A stretch of 64,000 nucleotides of DNA from Drosophila pseudoobscura (lineage: Eukaryota; Arthropoda; Insecta; Diptera; Drosophilidae). Made by a program: the position numbers and the translations under genes. The stretch's first letter is position 1. Every line of letters starts with the position of its first letter. Location: the NCBI RefSeq assembly GCF_009870125.1, contig NC_046681.1:28170001-28234000 (forward strand), written 5' to 3'. Shown here piece after piece: positions 13,601 through 24,660 of this stretch. The notes below the pieces were generated by a model, which saw only the letters and a program-made list of their open reading frames with translations, was not told the DNA's origin and ran no database searches.

Positions 13601-14155
13601 CTTCATCTCCTTCAGATATTCAGACATGGCTGGATATGGGCCATGTTCTCTAACAGCATTTTCGTGAATAGTACGGAATTTCTGAGACGTTAAGAGAGGG
13701 TTAAGCAGGCAGTCCATGATAAATGATTGCACATTTTAGTAATTTTGGAGAAAAGTTTTGTAATTTCATACTTCAGAAATATCAAGTACATAATAAATTC
13801 AGAAAAGAGAAGCTAAATGGAATGTCCCACTGCGGTACTCACCCCTCTTGAACTTGTAGGCATACAGCTCGAGGACGGGGAAACCATCGTCAATAAACCG
13901 GACGACTTGCTGCCACTTCTCATCCTCCTGATTGCGTTGCAGGCCGTCCAACTCGGGCAGCACTCTGCTCTCAATCTGCTTGGCGTTCTTCAAACTGGCA
14001 TCGATTTGACGTTCCAGAGGAAAGCTGATGGTGGATGCATCTGGGGAGGCAGCTGCAGCCGCTGCTGGAACTGGAGCTGGAGAGGCCGAGGCACTCTGCA
14101 GCAGCAGCAGCAACAGAAATGTTGCCACCGGCACTTGCAACATTTTGCGCGACAT
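7619..14155 (-). CDS. Secreted protein with three FAS1 (fasciclin) domains, 628 aa
   Basis: This is probably an extracellular or cell-surface adhesion protein of the fasciclin/periostin/midline-fasciclin class. It is neither Fas1 nor mfas, which map elsewhere in D. melanogaster. Seven exons (minus order): 14155-13843, 10125-9783, 9129-8726, 8635-8514, 8449-8334, 8265-8148 and 8089-7619; phases 1, 2, 1, 0, 2, 0 all join and total 1887 nt. A signal peptide (MLQVPVATFLLLLLLQSASA) opens the protein. FAS1-like domains lie at about residues 70-205, 240-392 and 405-545; the second has YTVLIPSDNAFQRW and the third YTFFVPEDRAFEKL. N-glycosylation motifs include NIT, NLT and NYT. The last 80 residues are acidic and low complexity (DYAIHGDDEDFEDE). 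I see no C-terminal membrane helix, so it is probably secreted. Intron 1 hosts two opposite-strand chemoreceptor-like genes. The exact symbol is not known to me. Confidence 0.88.
9130..9782 (-). other. Intron 2 of the FAS1 gene (653 bp)
   Basis: The donor is GTGAGT at 9782 and the acceptor TTATAG ends at 9130. TA/TG-rich repeats occur near 9160-9200. No gene is seen. Confidence 0.85.
10126..10981. other. 3' part of intron 1 of the FAS1 gene, upstream of the nested receptor gene
   Basis: The intron acceptor lies at 10126. The last 150 bp before the plus-strand receptor gene (about 10828-10981) recur upstream of the second receptor copy, so they are probably its promoter. No further coding sequence is seen. 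Confidence 0.7.
10982..12198 (+). CDS. Seven-transmembrane gustatory-receptor-like protein (Grl-type), intact, 383 aa
   Basis: This is a divergent insect chemoreceptor-superfamily protein. Exon 1 is 10982-11938; the phase-0 intron 11939-12003 (65 bp) separates it from exon 2, 12004-12198. An alternative acceptor at 11997 would add Leu-Gln. About seven hydrophobic segments are visible, including WLGPWLLFILLIVSAMFIFL, FYLATRFFLLNDPIFISYII, LLGVTAHLGLLILYSCYIL, LIWICIMDDFILFVITLHLF and a last one at FTWAMFSYGIYV. The length is typical of Gr proteins. The phase-0 intron before the last helix is also typical. The canonical TYhhhhhQF motif is absent, which fits the Grl group. D. melanogaster has Grl36a and Grl36b in this chromosomal region, and I infer orthology to that pair. 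It lies inside intron 1 of the FAS1 gene on the opposite strand, with a broken tandem copy just downstream. Confidence 0.82.
12431..12577 (+). repeat. Duplicated upstream region of the receptor-like gene (copy of about 10828-10981)
   Basis: The two stretches share blocks such as GATCAGCATTTGGACAGTT and CATTCATCAAC at matching distances before the start ATG. The tandem duplication therefore included the 5' flank as well as the coding region. Conserved blocks here are candidate promoter elements. Confidence 0.75.
12578..13692 (+). pseudogene. Tandem copy of the gustatory-receptor-like gene, inactivated
   Basis: The start MSCLTYILQLLQLLT parallels MSCLTRTLQLLQVLT of the intact copy, and homology runs through ICGQEPTINWW, HLIDYHKNLIRLRQKF and GYPLCLIYINMAIYSAKREF. 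In one continuous frame there are four internal stops: TAA 12950-12952, TAA 12995-12997, TGA 13040-13042 and TAG 13142-13144. The last-exon homology (WLYR ... FRHGWIWAMFSNSIFVNS) carries a one-base deletion near 13550 relative to the intact copy. The intron equivalent has also decayed: the nearest donor and acceptor would leave only about 35 bp. Four stops plus a frameshift make a sequencing artefact unlikely. It ends about 150 bp before the FAS1 exon-1 donor. Confidence 0.88.
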
Positions 14156-14960
14156 TCAAGTTTCGGGTTTCCCTTTATTTATTTTTGCTTCTTGTTCGTT
14201 TGCAATTTGTGAAATTATTTTTAATTGCTAGCACTTTCAGAGAGTTTTCCTTTTGTTTTGTTCGAGTTTTGGTTATGTTCTTCTAGTTTTTCCACTTGGG
14301 TTTCTCTCAGTTTTTTGTTCTGATTGTTTTTACGGTACCACGAGTTTATTCATTTTCGTTTGTGTATAAGTTTTTGGCCAAGAGAAGCTTTACATAATGG
14401 TCGAGAGCTGTGTCCGGGAGCAGAAGAGAAGAGGGTTATAATTGAGCACTCTATCAAAGGCGATTTTGATGAGTTTGCAAACTCTGGAACTTATTGAAAT
14501 TCAAGTCATTCCCTATCGGGCTGAGCGGAGGGGGTCTTCTAGCAGTGTTTTGTATGCAAATCATATCGCATTTTTCGTCTCTATAAAACAGATATGTACA
14601 TATATAATATATATATGTTTATATATAGAAGTGAATAGTTTGGCTGGGGTTCATCACGATTGGATTTACATTTGATTGCAGTCGGGTGCATATTTGGTTT
14701 GGGGGAAAAGCCCAAGAGGTAGGCTAGGGTGGGTATCTTTATAAGATGCAAAATAGATGGTAATCAAGAATAGCCGTAGTTAAATTTTGCACACTCCTCG
14801 AGTCGTGATCCTCTTTTGTCAGATTTTATTTTCAATTTGCATATAAACCGTATCTATATAGTAAACCATCATATGCGATAATTTGCTTATTTGCTGACCT
14901 CTGGGCTCGGATCTGATCGCATACAAGGCTGCTCGCCTCAGTCGGCGGCATGTGTTCACA

Positions 14961-15014
14961 GATACAGAGATACAGATACGCAGATACGATGATACAGATA
15001 CAGCAACAGATACA
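14961..15014. repeat. GATACA/GATACG short tandem repeat
   Basis: Imperfect tandem copies of a 6-8 bp GATACA-like unit are directly visible. Confidence 0.8.
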
Positions 15015-16080
15015 AACACATCTGTCAGATATGTGAAGAAAGTAAATTAATTTCAATTAAAGTTGACAAAACTAAACGGCAAACTACGGCGTAAATAAAT
15101 CCAGAAAAAGAGGAGAACGCACAAACACTTGGCGGCAACTTAAACTAATCAAAGCGACTAGCGGAAAAGCTGCCACGGAAAATATCCACAAGCAAAACAA
15201 AACTGCACTCTTGGGATGACTTTTCCCACTCTGAATCTGGATCCCCACTATTTCTGTTGTATTTTAGAATATTTTTAAAATAAATATTTGGCTTGCTTTT
15301 TCACCTTTGGCGCGCATTTGGCTTACTGAACTGAACTGAACTCAACCGAACCGAACCGTACCGATTCCCGTTTCATACTGCGGCCTGTGGACCTGTGGGT
15401 CTGGCTCTGGCTCTGGGCATGGGTGGGCGAAGCGGCCGACTGGAAGACCAGAAAGAAGAGACTATGGAAAGAGCAGGGACAGAAGGCAGAGAAAAACGGG
15501 CTCAGCGTATGCCCACTGGGAAATGGGATGGTTCTGCCCCAAGAGGAGACCTGTGTGTCCGGCATACGGGGAATGATGGAATTCTGAAGCAATTGGGATA
15601 CATATATATTTTTTTTGGTTATTTTATTTTACAGAACTAATGAGAAAAAGTTTTAATTGTTAATGTCCACTGATACCCTGGAAAATCAATCTTTCGTATT
15701 TAGGTGCGCACTAAGAAAGAGAAGCCTAATGTTTTGGCTCTTCCTAATTAAGGGAGTGATTCACACAACCCCAATATGTATGTACTGAGAGACAGAGTCC
15801 TGGAGTGCAACTCTGGTACTAACCCTACTACTATTTGTACACGCTTCAACCATTACTTGTCATATTTTCTCTATAAAAAAGCAATGATTTTTCCCATTCC
15901 ATAGCGAGAAAAACAATTTCCTTCTTATTCATATTCCGTGTGCATTCGCCACTGGGCATTTATCACTTATCACAAACGCTCATTATTCATGATTATGCTT
16001 TGGCTTTTGTGCAAAATTGTGCAACTACCGCCGCTCGTCGCTCGTCGCTCGATGCTGATGCTCGATGCTCGACGCATGGA

Positions 16081-16103
16081 CTGGATGGATGGATGGATGG
16101 ATG
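16081..16103. repeat. (GGAT)n microsatellite
   Basis: About five uninterrupted GGAT units, followed by TGGTC and CTGT repeats further on. Confidence 0.85.
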
Positions 16104-17554
16104 TCTGTGGCATGGTCTGGTCTGGTCTGTCAGTGGTTCCCCATTATTGTGGAACTCTACCCAGTCTGTCCGCCGGTCTGTATGTCCGTCTGTTTGTCTG
16201 TCTGTCCCATCGGTCTGGAAGCAATTGCTGTGATTGTGCTGATGGGGGCTGAGCTGCTGAGCTTTGCTCTCCCGGTGGCCGCAGACTACAGAAGACTACC
16301 GACTGACTGACTGCTGCACCACGTAAATGTTGTCTTGTCTTGCCATACTGCAAGTCTGTATTTTTGGCTTCTTTCCCGATGTCTTCCCTCTGTGTGCGCT
16401 GCCTTATATACACTATAATGAGAGTCTCGTGCACGTCACTTTTTTTCTCATTGTGGGTCTCTGAAAGCGAGTCTGCCGGCTCGGTCCACGTAATTGTAAT
16501 TGATATTATGGTCATGCGGAGACTTTATTTTTAGTCAGCTTTTAATACCACCATCGAGCTGCATTTCGTATGCGGCAGGGGCTTCGGCTTTTTATATCTT
16601 GATTAAATTTTGTGTTTTTATGGTTCCACTTTTTTTATTTTAAATTAAATTGTCTGGATGGTCGGAAACAAAAGTTTTGGAACTATTTCGTCAAGAAAAA
16701 ATGTGGTTATAAGTCTCGAGAAATGAAAAAATGGTCAATTATATCCATAGGAAATTATATTCTTCGAAGAGGATTTTTTGAACAGGAAAAACAATTAGAA
16801 AATTCTTGAATCTTTATAAATTTCAAAATTGCTTAAACTGCTGCTAGTTAACGTTCCAACAAATGTTAAAAGATAATATTGTTGAACAACTTTACACCCG
16901 GAAAAACATTCCTTCCTGAATGTTACCCGAAGTTTGGGGTCGTACCCCTTTGCTAACATTTCTTAATTGTTGACAGGAAATGCCAAGATGTAGCCCTAGT
17001 CAGGTGTCGCAAAAGATTAGAGAAACTACTGCACATTATTTGAGCACCTAGTTAATTGAGTTTCAGGAACTTCCCGGTGAGGAATCAACAATGAAAGCAA
17101 ATGTCAAACATCTCCCAGGTGCTACATTTCACGGAGGAACTTGTAGCAAAGTTGAGCAAAGTATTTATAAAATTACCCGCTTTAATGTGAACTTAAATTA
17201 CTTGTAATTGGCAGCTGTGATAGTTACGGAGCACTCGCCTTTCCGTCAACACGAGCTTTTCCCCAACACAGTTTGTAATTACATTTTCACGTAGAGCTTG
17301 CGCTGGGTTTTTGCCAGCTGCTTTTCCTTCTCCCCTTTTTGTGCACTCTGCATTCCTGTATGATTAAAAAATTCTTGGGAAAACTATGCTCATAGTTTTA
17401 GCCCTCAGAAAAGCCGGTAAATCAAGCCAGACACGCACACACTTGTTATGGAGTCATACATCCGTATGTGGGGTAGCAGAGGTGGGGAATGGGAGGCACA
17501 TTACCACCTGACAAGGCAACTTTTTGCCGAATTTATGTATACGAAAAGCAGGAA

Positions 17555-17615
17555 GACTACTACAGAGTAGTAGTAGTGATAGTACTACGACTACTACTAC
17601 TACTACGAGTAGTAT
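17555..17615. repeat. ACT/AGT trinucleotide repeat in both orientations
   Basis: ACTACTAC is followed by GTAGTAGTAGT, then ACTACGACTACTACTACTAC and GAGTAGTA. The two orientations can pair as a hairpin. Confidence 0.8.
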
Positions 17616-19140
17616 TGAGCACTACGGAGTGGTATACGAGTAACACAGTGACGAAGAGCAACAGAGAAGCAGCAGCAGGAACCGCAACAATAAACAGAGC
17701 CGCATACGGAATGCTGTATCCAGAGTGCAAACCAATTGAAATTAATTTGCATAATATAAATCTGGACATCCAGCAATAGAATGGAACCGAATCCAGGCCC
17801 AATTCCCCACCCAGGGGACCGCACGATGCATACGCCGCTAATTCTGGGATTATTCACAGTTTATTGCACTTAGTTTTCTTGCACACAAAAGTCTTTTCCA
17901 GAGTCTTTTCTTCTCTCCTTCCATTACGATAGCCCTGCTCGACGGCGACTTTTCACCGCTGATTTTTCCTTTCCAATGATTGAATTTCTTTTGTGCCCCG
18001 TTTCACATTATCTTTAGCGAGTTTTGCTTTAATTAGATTAGGTTTTGTTTGCAGCGGACTGCTCAATGTTCCACTGCAATTTTTTACTTGTTTCACTGGA
18101 TTTTATTATCCGCTCGCGCGGCTCTCTCTCGGCAAATGTTGCGTCTGTTGTGCCGGAAAAGTGGCGACAAATGAGGAGCTTTTGCCTCGGCTGCGTCGCT
18201 TTTGGGGGCTCCTTGGCTGTCTACTGGCTAGGGTTGTCAAGTTTTGTATGGATTCTCGTTATCCAGATAGTGGTATTCGAAGGCACGTGGAATCATTTAT
18301 AAAACTAAAGTCAGCATATTTATGTACAACTTCTTTATTTTCCATTGACTGCCTGCATTTCTTTATTTTTATCTCCGCACTCAGCGCTTTGCTCTGACTA
18401 CGTTAGTCAAGTCAACTAAGCCGAAGCTTTTAACTAGTCTAAGCTTGTATGTTAAAGCTTTAATAACGATTGTACCAAAGCTTGCATGATTATCCGAGAC
18501 ACAAACCAGAAGTAGCTGAAATTTCAGTAGTTAAATAAATATTACTTATACGCACGGATGGCACTGATATAAAAGTTATATTAGTTATTAGAAATTCCTA
18601 AGATAGTTCCTTTAAGCTTCTTCAAGTATAGAAATATTTGTTACAGACCTGAAATTCCGTAACAACACTTATCTCATGTATACCTTTTAAAGTACTGATT
18701 AAGTTGTTGGGAAGGGGCAAAACCCGCATCCGATTACCTACAATGGCAAAGGGAATATGGAAATATAACTGTATTGCTGTATTGCAAAACTGTAATTATA
18801 TTTTTTTAGTGCAGAAAATGAAGAGGATTTGATTTTAAGCAAATGCCTAAGATTGAAATATCTGTGTTAGTGTTTTCAAGAACTTTAATCTCTAACAAAA
18901 ATATTTCAATAATTTTTAAATGTGTTAAAATGTTTGAAAATATTAAATGGGTATAAATAAAATCAATTGAAATTCACAGTAAAAATTGCTCAATTATTCG
19001 CAAACAACCCTTTTCCTTTCTCTCTCTCTCCGTTTCGCAACGTGCATTCGACGCATTCTTTGCATTACTTTCGCACAATTATGTATTAATCAAGTATACG
19101 CCACGTACTCCACGCACTCAAACTCAATATGAGAGAATGC

Positions 19141-19163
19141 CATAGTCGAGTGTCTCGACTATG
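19141..19163. repeat. Perfect 10-bp inverted repeat with a 3-base loop
   Basis: CATAGTCGAG, then TGT, then CTCGACTATG. The arms are exactly complementary. It has no neighbouring gene and an unknown role. Confidence 0.9.
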
Positions 19164-20085
19164 AGATGCCCAGTACTTGGGATGCACTTGTATATGAGAT
19201 TCTCAAATTGCTGTAGCTTTCAAATGTGAAGCGCTGACAGCTGGCTGGGTCTCCCCGGGAGCTATGCTTGGGATAAGGAGGTAACGGATGTAATGTTGAT
19301 GCCAGTATAAGGTGACAATACACAGACAGGGCCGTATCAATTGACAATTGATGATAATAAAGAACTTATACATTCAGGGAGTCATGTTCGCTACAATATA
19401 CCATTCATCTCCAGGAATACCTTGTATAAATATACTTCAACAAGACATAAACACATTGAACAGCACGTAGCCGGGGCTATTATTAACACATTAACAGGTC
19501 GCTACTCGTCTGATTTATTTGGATAATTCATAATTATAATATGCAGGAGGCATCATTGGTAGCCGACACGTGACAGTGCAAACAATATATAAAATATGCG
19601 CCGGCAATGTGTTTGCTCCTAGCAAACATAAAAAACAATGAATACTTAATAAACACAACAACACTATAGCTATTAAATGTCAAATTAATTTTCATGCCAT
19701 TAAATGCAGCAAGTGCTACAGAAAGAACCAAAAAATAAACCAAAAATATAGAATAAATGTTCAACAATCAAACGCAAGGAAACACAAATCAAAGCGAACG
19801 ATTCAAGGTTTTCCAAGCAAGAACAGAGAACGAAAACCCGCAGAAAAATAATGGGAAAACTGGAGATGAAAGGAAAACAGACCAAACAAGAAAGGAAATT
19901 TGTTTTCGGCCATCGATGCTTCAGATACACTTGAAAAACTACTTATATGGCAAGAGAGCAGATGCAGGCCATAGGTAGATTTAATATTTTGAGACATACA
20001 TTAATTTGGAATACACAGATTGGGATTTCATGAGGGTCCTGACAAGGGTAAGTGAGCGATAGGTCTCAATAGCCAATCAAATAGA

Positions 20086-20475
20086 TCAGAAAAGAAAGAA
20101 TGCTGTCAGATGAGGCTCGTTCCTGTTGAATATAATATGGAGAAAGACAATTTTAAGAATGAAGTTAGTTTTAGGGATATTTCTGATTACCATATTCTCA
20201 TACTTTGTCTTCTGCTTTCTTGTAAGTGCACACCAAGCCTTGGCTCCTTTTCGGACCGTGTCTTTTGGCGTCAGCCAGGGATGCGTCTTTCTGTACACCC
20301 GCAGGTAGTTCCAAAAGCCATTATTGGCTAAACCGAGACGTTTTTGCATACGAATACTACTCGTTGCTTGCATAAATTTCCTTTTATTAGTGCATTTTTT
20401 ATGTTTCTTGCGCCTTTTAGGTGGCACCATATCTACTACCATATCAGCTCTGTTCCAAAAATGTTTATTATACAT
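20086..20475 (-). CDS. Probable MST-HMG-box (protamine-like) chromatin protein, 129 aa
   Basis: It has a basic N-terminus with PPKRRKKHKKCTNKRK, followed at about residues 50-95 by an HMG-like motif: NGFWNYLRVYRKTHPWLTP, then RKGAKAWCALTRKQKTKYENM. The W/Y spacing and the pattern RxGAKxW-x(4)-KxKxxY resemble the MST-HMG box of Drosophila male-specific chromatin proteins (Mst35B/protamine, Mst77F, Prtl99C and relatives), which replace histones in sperm. The start ATG at 20475 is followed by two further in-frame Met codons (MVVDM) that could also serve. The last 30 residues (NFILKIVFLHIIF) look unlike the family, and GTAATC directly after YENM could be a splice donor, so the true C-terminus may differ. 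It stands alone between non-coding stretches. Family membership is inferred from the motif only. Confidence 0.62.
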   Translation of the reverse strand: MYNKHFWNRADMVVDMVPPKRRKKHKKCTNKRKFMQATSSIRMQKRLGLANNGFWNYLRVYRKTHPWLTPKDTVRKGAKAWCALTRKQKTKYENMVIRNIPKTNFILKIVFLHIIFNRNEPHLTAFFLF

Positions 20476-23400
20476 TTCTTACAAAGCCAACTATAGTCTA
20501 TGCCCTAGAAACAGATATGGATCCGACTGCCTGTGGATAGGTCCGCAGATAAGTCGGTTGAAACACCATCGAAAGGGATCAGATATCGTTCTCGGTGTCA
20601 CAAGCATCAAAATCACAATGCTCCCCGCAAGTGTATAGACAAAAAAAGAAAGGGAAATGAAAGCAAAACATAGACCGAAAACTGTGCATAAATGCGGCTT
20701 AAAGGGCGACTGGCTTAAGGTCTTAGGCGTCGTCTGAAGAGTGTGCACATGGGGACTGGGGGACATGGGTAATGCCATTGGAAACGTGCATTGAGCTAGC
20801 AAAACAAATAAATATGGCTATACAATTTATCCAGTCGAAAGTTTCCATTCCATGGACCCATGGAGTTGCTCTTTTATTTACCAGCATGTATTTACATAGA
20901 TTTACATTGAAAACACTTTAAATGCCTGGCAATCAACGCCTGGCTGACTGAGGACCTAAGTTAAATCGGATTGGAGCGGACTGGAGGCTGGGCAGGGACT
21001 AGGACCTGTGCACAATTGTCCTGGCTGAAACATAGTTAAATGACATAAAAGACCGATGCCCCCTGGCTCCCAGGCCTCTCGAAAAGTGCAACGAGGTCGA
21101 CAACACATACAGAGGCAAACTTTGTGGTTAAAACTAAAGTGGCCTTTTTAGCATTCTACAAATACCAAAAAAGAAGGCAGGGAAAGTGTCCAAATAGTTG
21201 AAAGTAGAAGAGAATTTTGTGCCTGCTCATCTGCATTTGGCCACAGTTTTCGCTTTGGCCTCTTTTTTAATATTTCAACACATTTTTCGCACTGCAATGG
21301 AGGAGCACGAACCGGGCCAGGACGAGGACCAGAATCAAGTCCAGGTCCTGGTCCAGTCCAGTCCAGGAGTCCGGCGTCGAGGACTTTGGTCTTTCGTGTC
21401 TCTTTGCGGTAATTTATGCATGCTGTTTGCGTTCACTCGACTTTTTGGCCTTTGCTGGTTATAAAATAAATAAGAGATGTCACAAAAATGCTTTGACACG
21501 CTTGTTACTCTGCCGAATATTCGTAGAGTAAGTTCCCGAGCAATATATACAAATTTACTTGATTTAATAGAGGTTCCACGACACGTTTTCCTCCGATACT
21601 TTTTTTTGTTAATTAAGCAAACCCTTATATTCTATCTCTATCTCAGCTTTAATGCTCATTCAAGTGCTGTGGTTTATGCTGTTGATGTTGATCCTCGCTT
21701 AATGCTGGGAAGTGTCATCCTTTATGGGTCTAACAGAAATTATCGCCAGTAGGCCATGTTCCAAGGCCAGTCAACCAGGCCCCAGCCCAGGCCCAAAGAA
21801 TTGTCTTTGTTCCGGGTCGGAGAGGCTTTAGGGCGAGAGCTTATCACAGAATTGGCAGTTAGACTTAATTGAATATTCAAATGGTGCTGGGGCTGGGAAA
21901 ATGGCCTGGGAATACTCATGGAGCCTCCCCCGATTCTACTTTAACTATCAGCAAAATATTCTCCATTGAACAATAGTTCTTTAAAGACTTTTTAATTGAA
22001 TTATTCCCGACTGAAGTGTGGAAAAACGACCGCTTTAATTGAAAGTGAATCATTTTTTTTTTGTTTTATTAACGCGGTCGCACTTTGTATTCTTGTAATT
22101 GAATTATAAATTGTGTGTGGATATGAAATAAGAGCGCTTAAGTTTGGAAAATTTGCATAAATAATTAACATAAAATGGCAATGCATTGTAAGCCATTTGC
22201 ATTAAAAGTGTTGAGTCGAATAAAACCGTATTAAATTTTAAATATAATTTAATTCGAACAATTCCCATCTCTGAGGAGTCGGTCCTTGTTTGTACTTTAT
22301 CTACTAAGAACTCTTGGTGATTCTCAGAGGACAACACTTTGAGGAGGTCCCCATGCATGGGAGATTTTATTTTATATATTTTTGCCATCCTTCTCTTCCA
22401 GTTGGATGACTTTTGTGTTTCTTGGTGCTATTTTCTTGGCTCTCGCTGAGTGGTCTAATGAAAAGCGTCCAAGTGAGATTTACTTAAACAAATTCCAAGA
22501 CATTTCCCCAGGCACTAGCCAGATGTCTTGGCCCCTTCGCTGTGAATCTTTTGGATGCATTATGGTAACATTTTCACAGCTGGCCCTCGCTCGCTTTTCC
22601 ATCGAGTTTTCTCATTTGGCTGTTTCGAAGTTTGTATAAACTCTGAATAAAATTAAATGTGTTCATTTGCCTATGCAAAATTCAACTATGGCCGGCTTTT
22701 TTAAATGCCATAAAAAAGATGAGAAAAATGCACAAATAAATACGAAATAAAATACAAGACAGCTTTTGTTTAAATGCCTTTTATGTGCAATATTGAGCCA
22801 GCAGGCATACATATGAGCAATAAATCAATGGCAAATAATTCATGTGCATATTGAATATTTTTGCAGTGCTCGCAGTTCGCACAGATCTCGAAAATGCTTG
22901 CTGAATAAAACGAGAGTATTACACTCACACAAATCCCGATTTATATGTTTCACTCAAAAAAAATTAGCTTAAACAAGGCTTTGACTTTGCGCAGGACCTT
23001 AATTAGAGCGTCTTTTTCCTCTTTCCCTCTCAGGCGGGGAATGTTAAGCCAAATGAATTATAGTATTTGTAGTTAGGGATGGACTTAATGATACCTAAGA
23101 TACCTAAGTGTGAGCACTTTTTATCTACGATTTTATGCTCGTTCCAGATTACATACATACATATGTATGTCTTGAGAATAAAGATTACAAAAAGATTATT
23201 TGAATGCCAATGTGGGTGTCGAATTTATTCCATTATTTAGACTACCCCACAAGCCTCTCCCTTACAGAGTATGGCAACAAAAGGGAATGTTTTTGCCTTG
23301 CAAAAAAAGTACAGGACAAGACGCAGACCCGACATGGTAGTCGGCTGTCGGCGACCGGAAATGGCATTAGTACTCAGGCCCAGCGCCCTCCTCGACATTA

Positions 23401-24660
23401 TAATTAAATGCGCTGGCCACGAGGTTCTCGCGCGCCAGGTCTGGCCATCGTCTGGCTCCTCCAAGGGCCACTCGGGGCACGAATAGTGCACCCTGCAAAT
23501 AATTAGCATGGCTACGAATCCTGTGAGTAATTAAGGTAAGTCAGCTGTTGCCCTCGTCTCAAAGAAGCGGGTAGGAAACAAAAAAAACTGTCGCCCATTG
23601 TCAACGGAAATTAAAGTTTAATGGGGCAACGAGTTCAGTTTTTTAGCTGCGATTCGCATGTGGAAGTGCGCGATGAGCTTGTCGCTCTATTTTTTATGCC
23701 AGCCAAATGCTGGTTGCATTTCCAGCTATTAAACTAGAATTTTACCAACCAGTTGACAGGAGCACAGGCTGCAGCTGCAAGGCGAGAAAATTGGTGTAAA
23801 AATACGGGAAAATTCCCGGCGAGAGTTTTATTTTAACTGGTGGCATGTGAAAAGCAATTACAGAAGTGATTTGGAAATAATTTCCAGAGGGGAAATATTT
23901 GGTAAATTGCTAAAAACAAAATCTACCAGGGCATATAGAAATTTGAGTATTTTTGTAAGGGAAAAGTTGCAGTTTATAAACAAAATTATTTCCACTGGAA
24001 ACAGATGGTTTTTAGATAATATTTGAGTCTGGTTTAAGCCTTGCAGCCATCTGAGGCTATCCCTAATGGCCAAAAGCAAATAATCCATTCACAACGACGT
24101 TTATATCACTGATGTGGTAATGGCTCATTGTTTCAATTGTCCATTGTGCGGGGGATATTACATTAATTAATTAGACACCTGCATGGAGTGTACACATATC
24201 TCGGCCACTTGTTGGCTCTCATTGGTAGGCAAATATGAGTTTATTTATTATTGAATTCCGTGTATTCCACTGAATATTGGCTGGCTCAGAAACAACACTA
24301 TCTAGGTCGCTTTTTGCGCTCTCTCGATTAGATTCATTTAATCAACCGAATGCTATCAGCGAATGCTATATACTAAACACTGTCTACGAGTAGTCAGAGC
24401 GAAACTTAGTTAAAAAGACACAAATTTGTACACGTTTTTTGGGAAACTTTTGTTTATTTAATACTTATTTTATATCTTGGGTGTTAATGCTTAAATTTTC
24501 TTTAAGCTCTCAATTTATTTGCACAACACATAGGCCAAGAGCATTTTGATAGCGAATCGGGGTTATTAGCACGACATTTTTTTATACGACAACTCAGCCA
24601 ATTAGTCACAGTACTCGTTCTAATGAAGCGGAATTTTGGGCCTGATTTTCGATTGTGGGA
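20476..24660. other. Intergenic stretch, no gene recognised
   Basis: AT-rich DNA with scattered short open frames of non-coding composition. The frame at 20491-20802 (-) directly upstream of the HMG-type gene has one hydrophobic stretch, but I found no support for it as a gene. No repeats of note. Confidence 0.55.
24453..24458 (-). terminator. Candidate poly(A) signal for the two-helix membrane protein gene
   Basis: An AATAAA on the minus strand about 200 bp after the stop at 24661. Confidence 0.5.

Larger units (their letters stand above)
14156..20085. other. Intergenic stretch upstream of the FAS1 gene, no gene recognised
   Basis: It includes the 5' UTR and probable promoter of the minus-strand FAS1 gene near its left edge. 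Otherwise I see AT-rich sequence and microsatellites: GATACA-type at 14961-15014, (GGAT)n at 16081-16103, CTGT-type at 16185-16207 and ACT/AGT at 17555-17615. Open frames are short and lack recognisable domains. Confidence 0.6.

Noticed and set aside
16185-16207. CTGT-rich stretch as a DINE-1 tail
   Set aside because: The simple repeat alone is not diagnostic and the flanking sequence does not match the family features I know.
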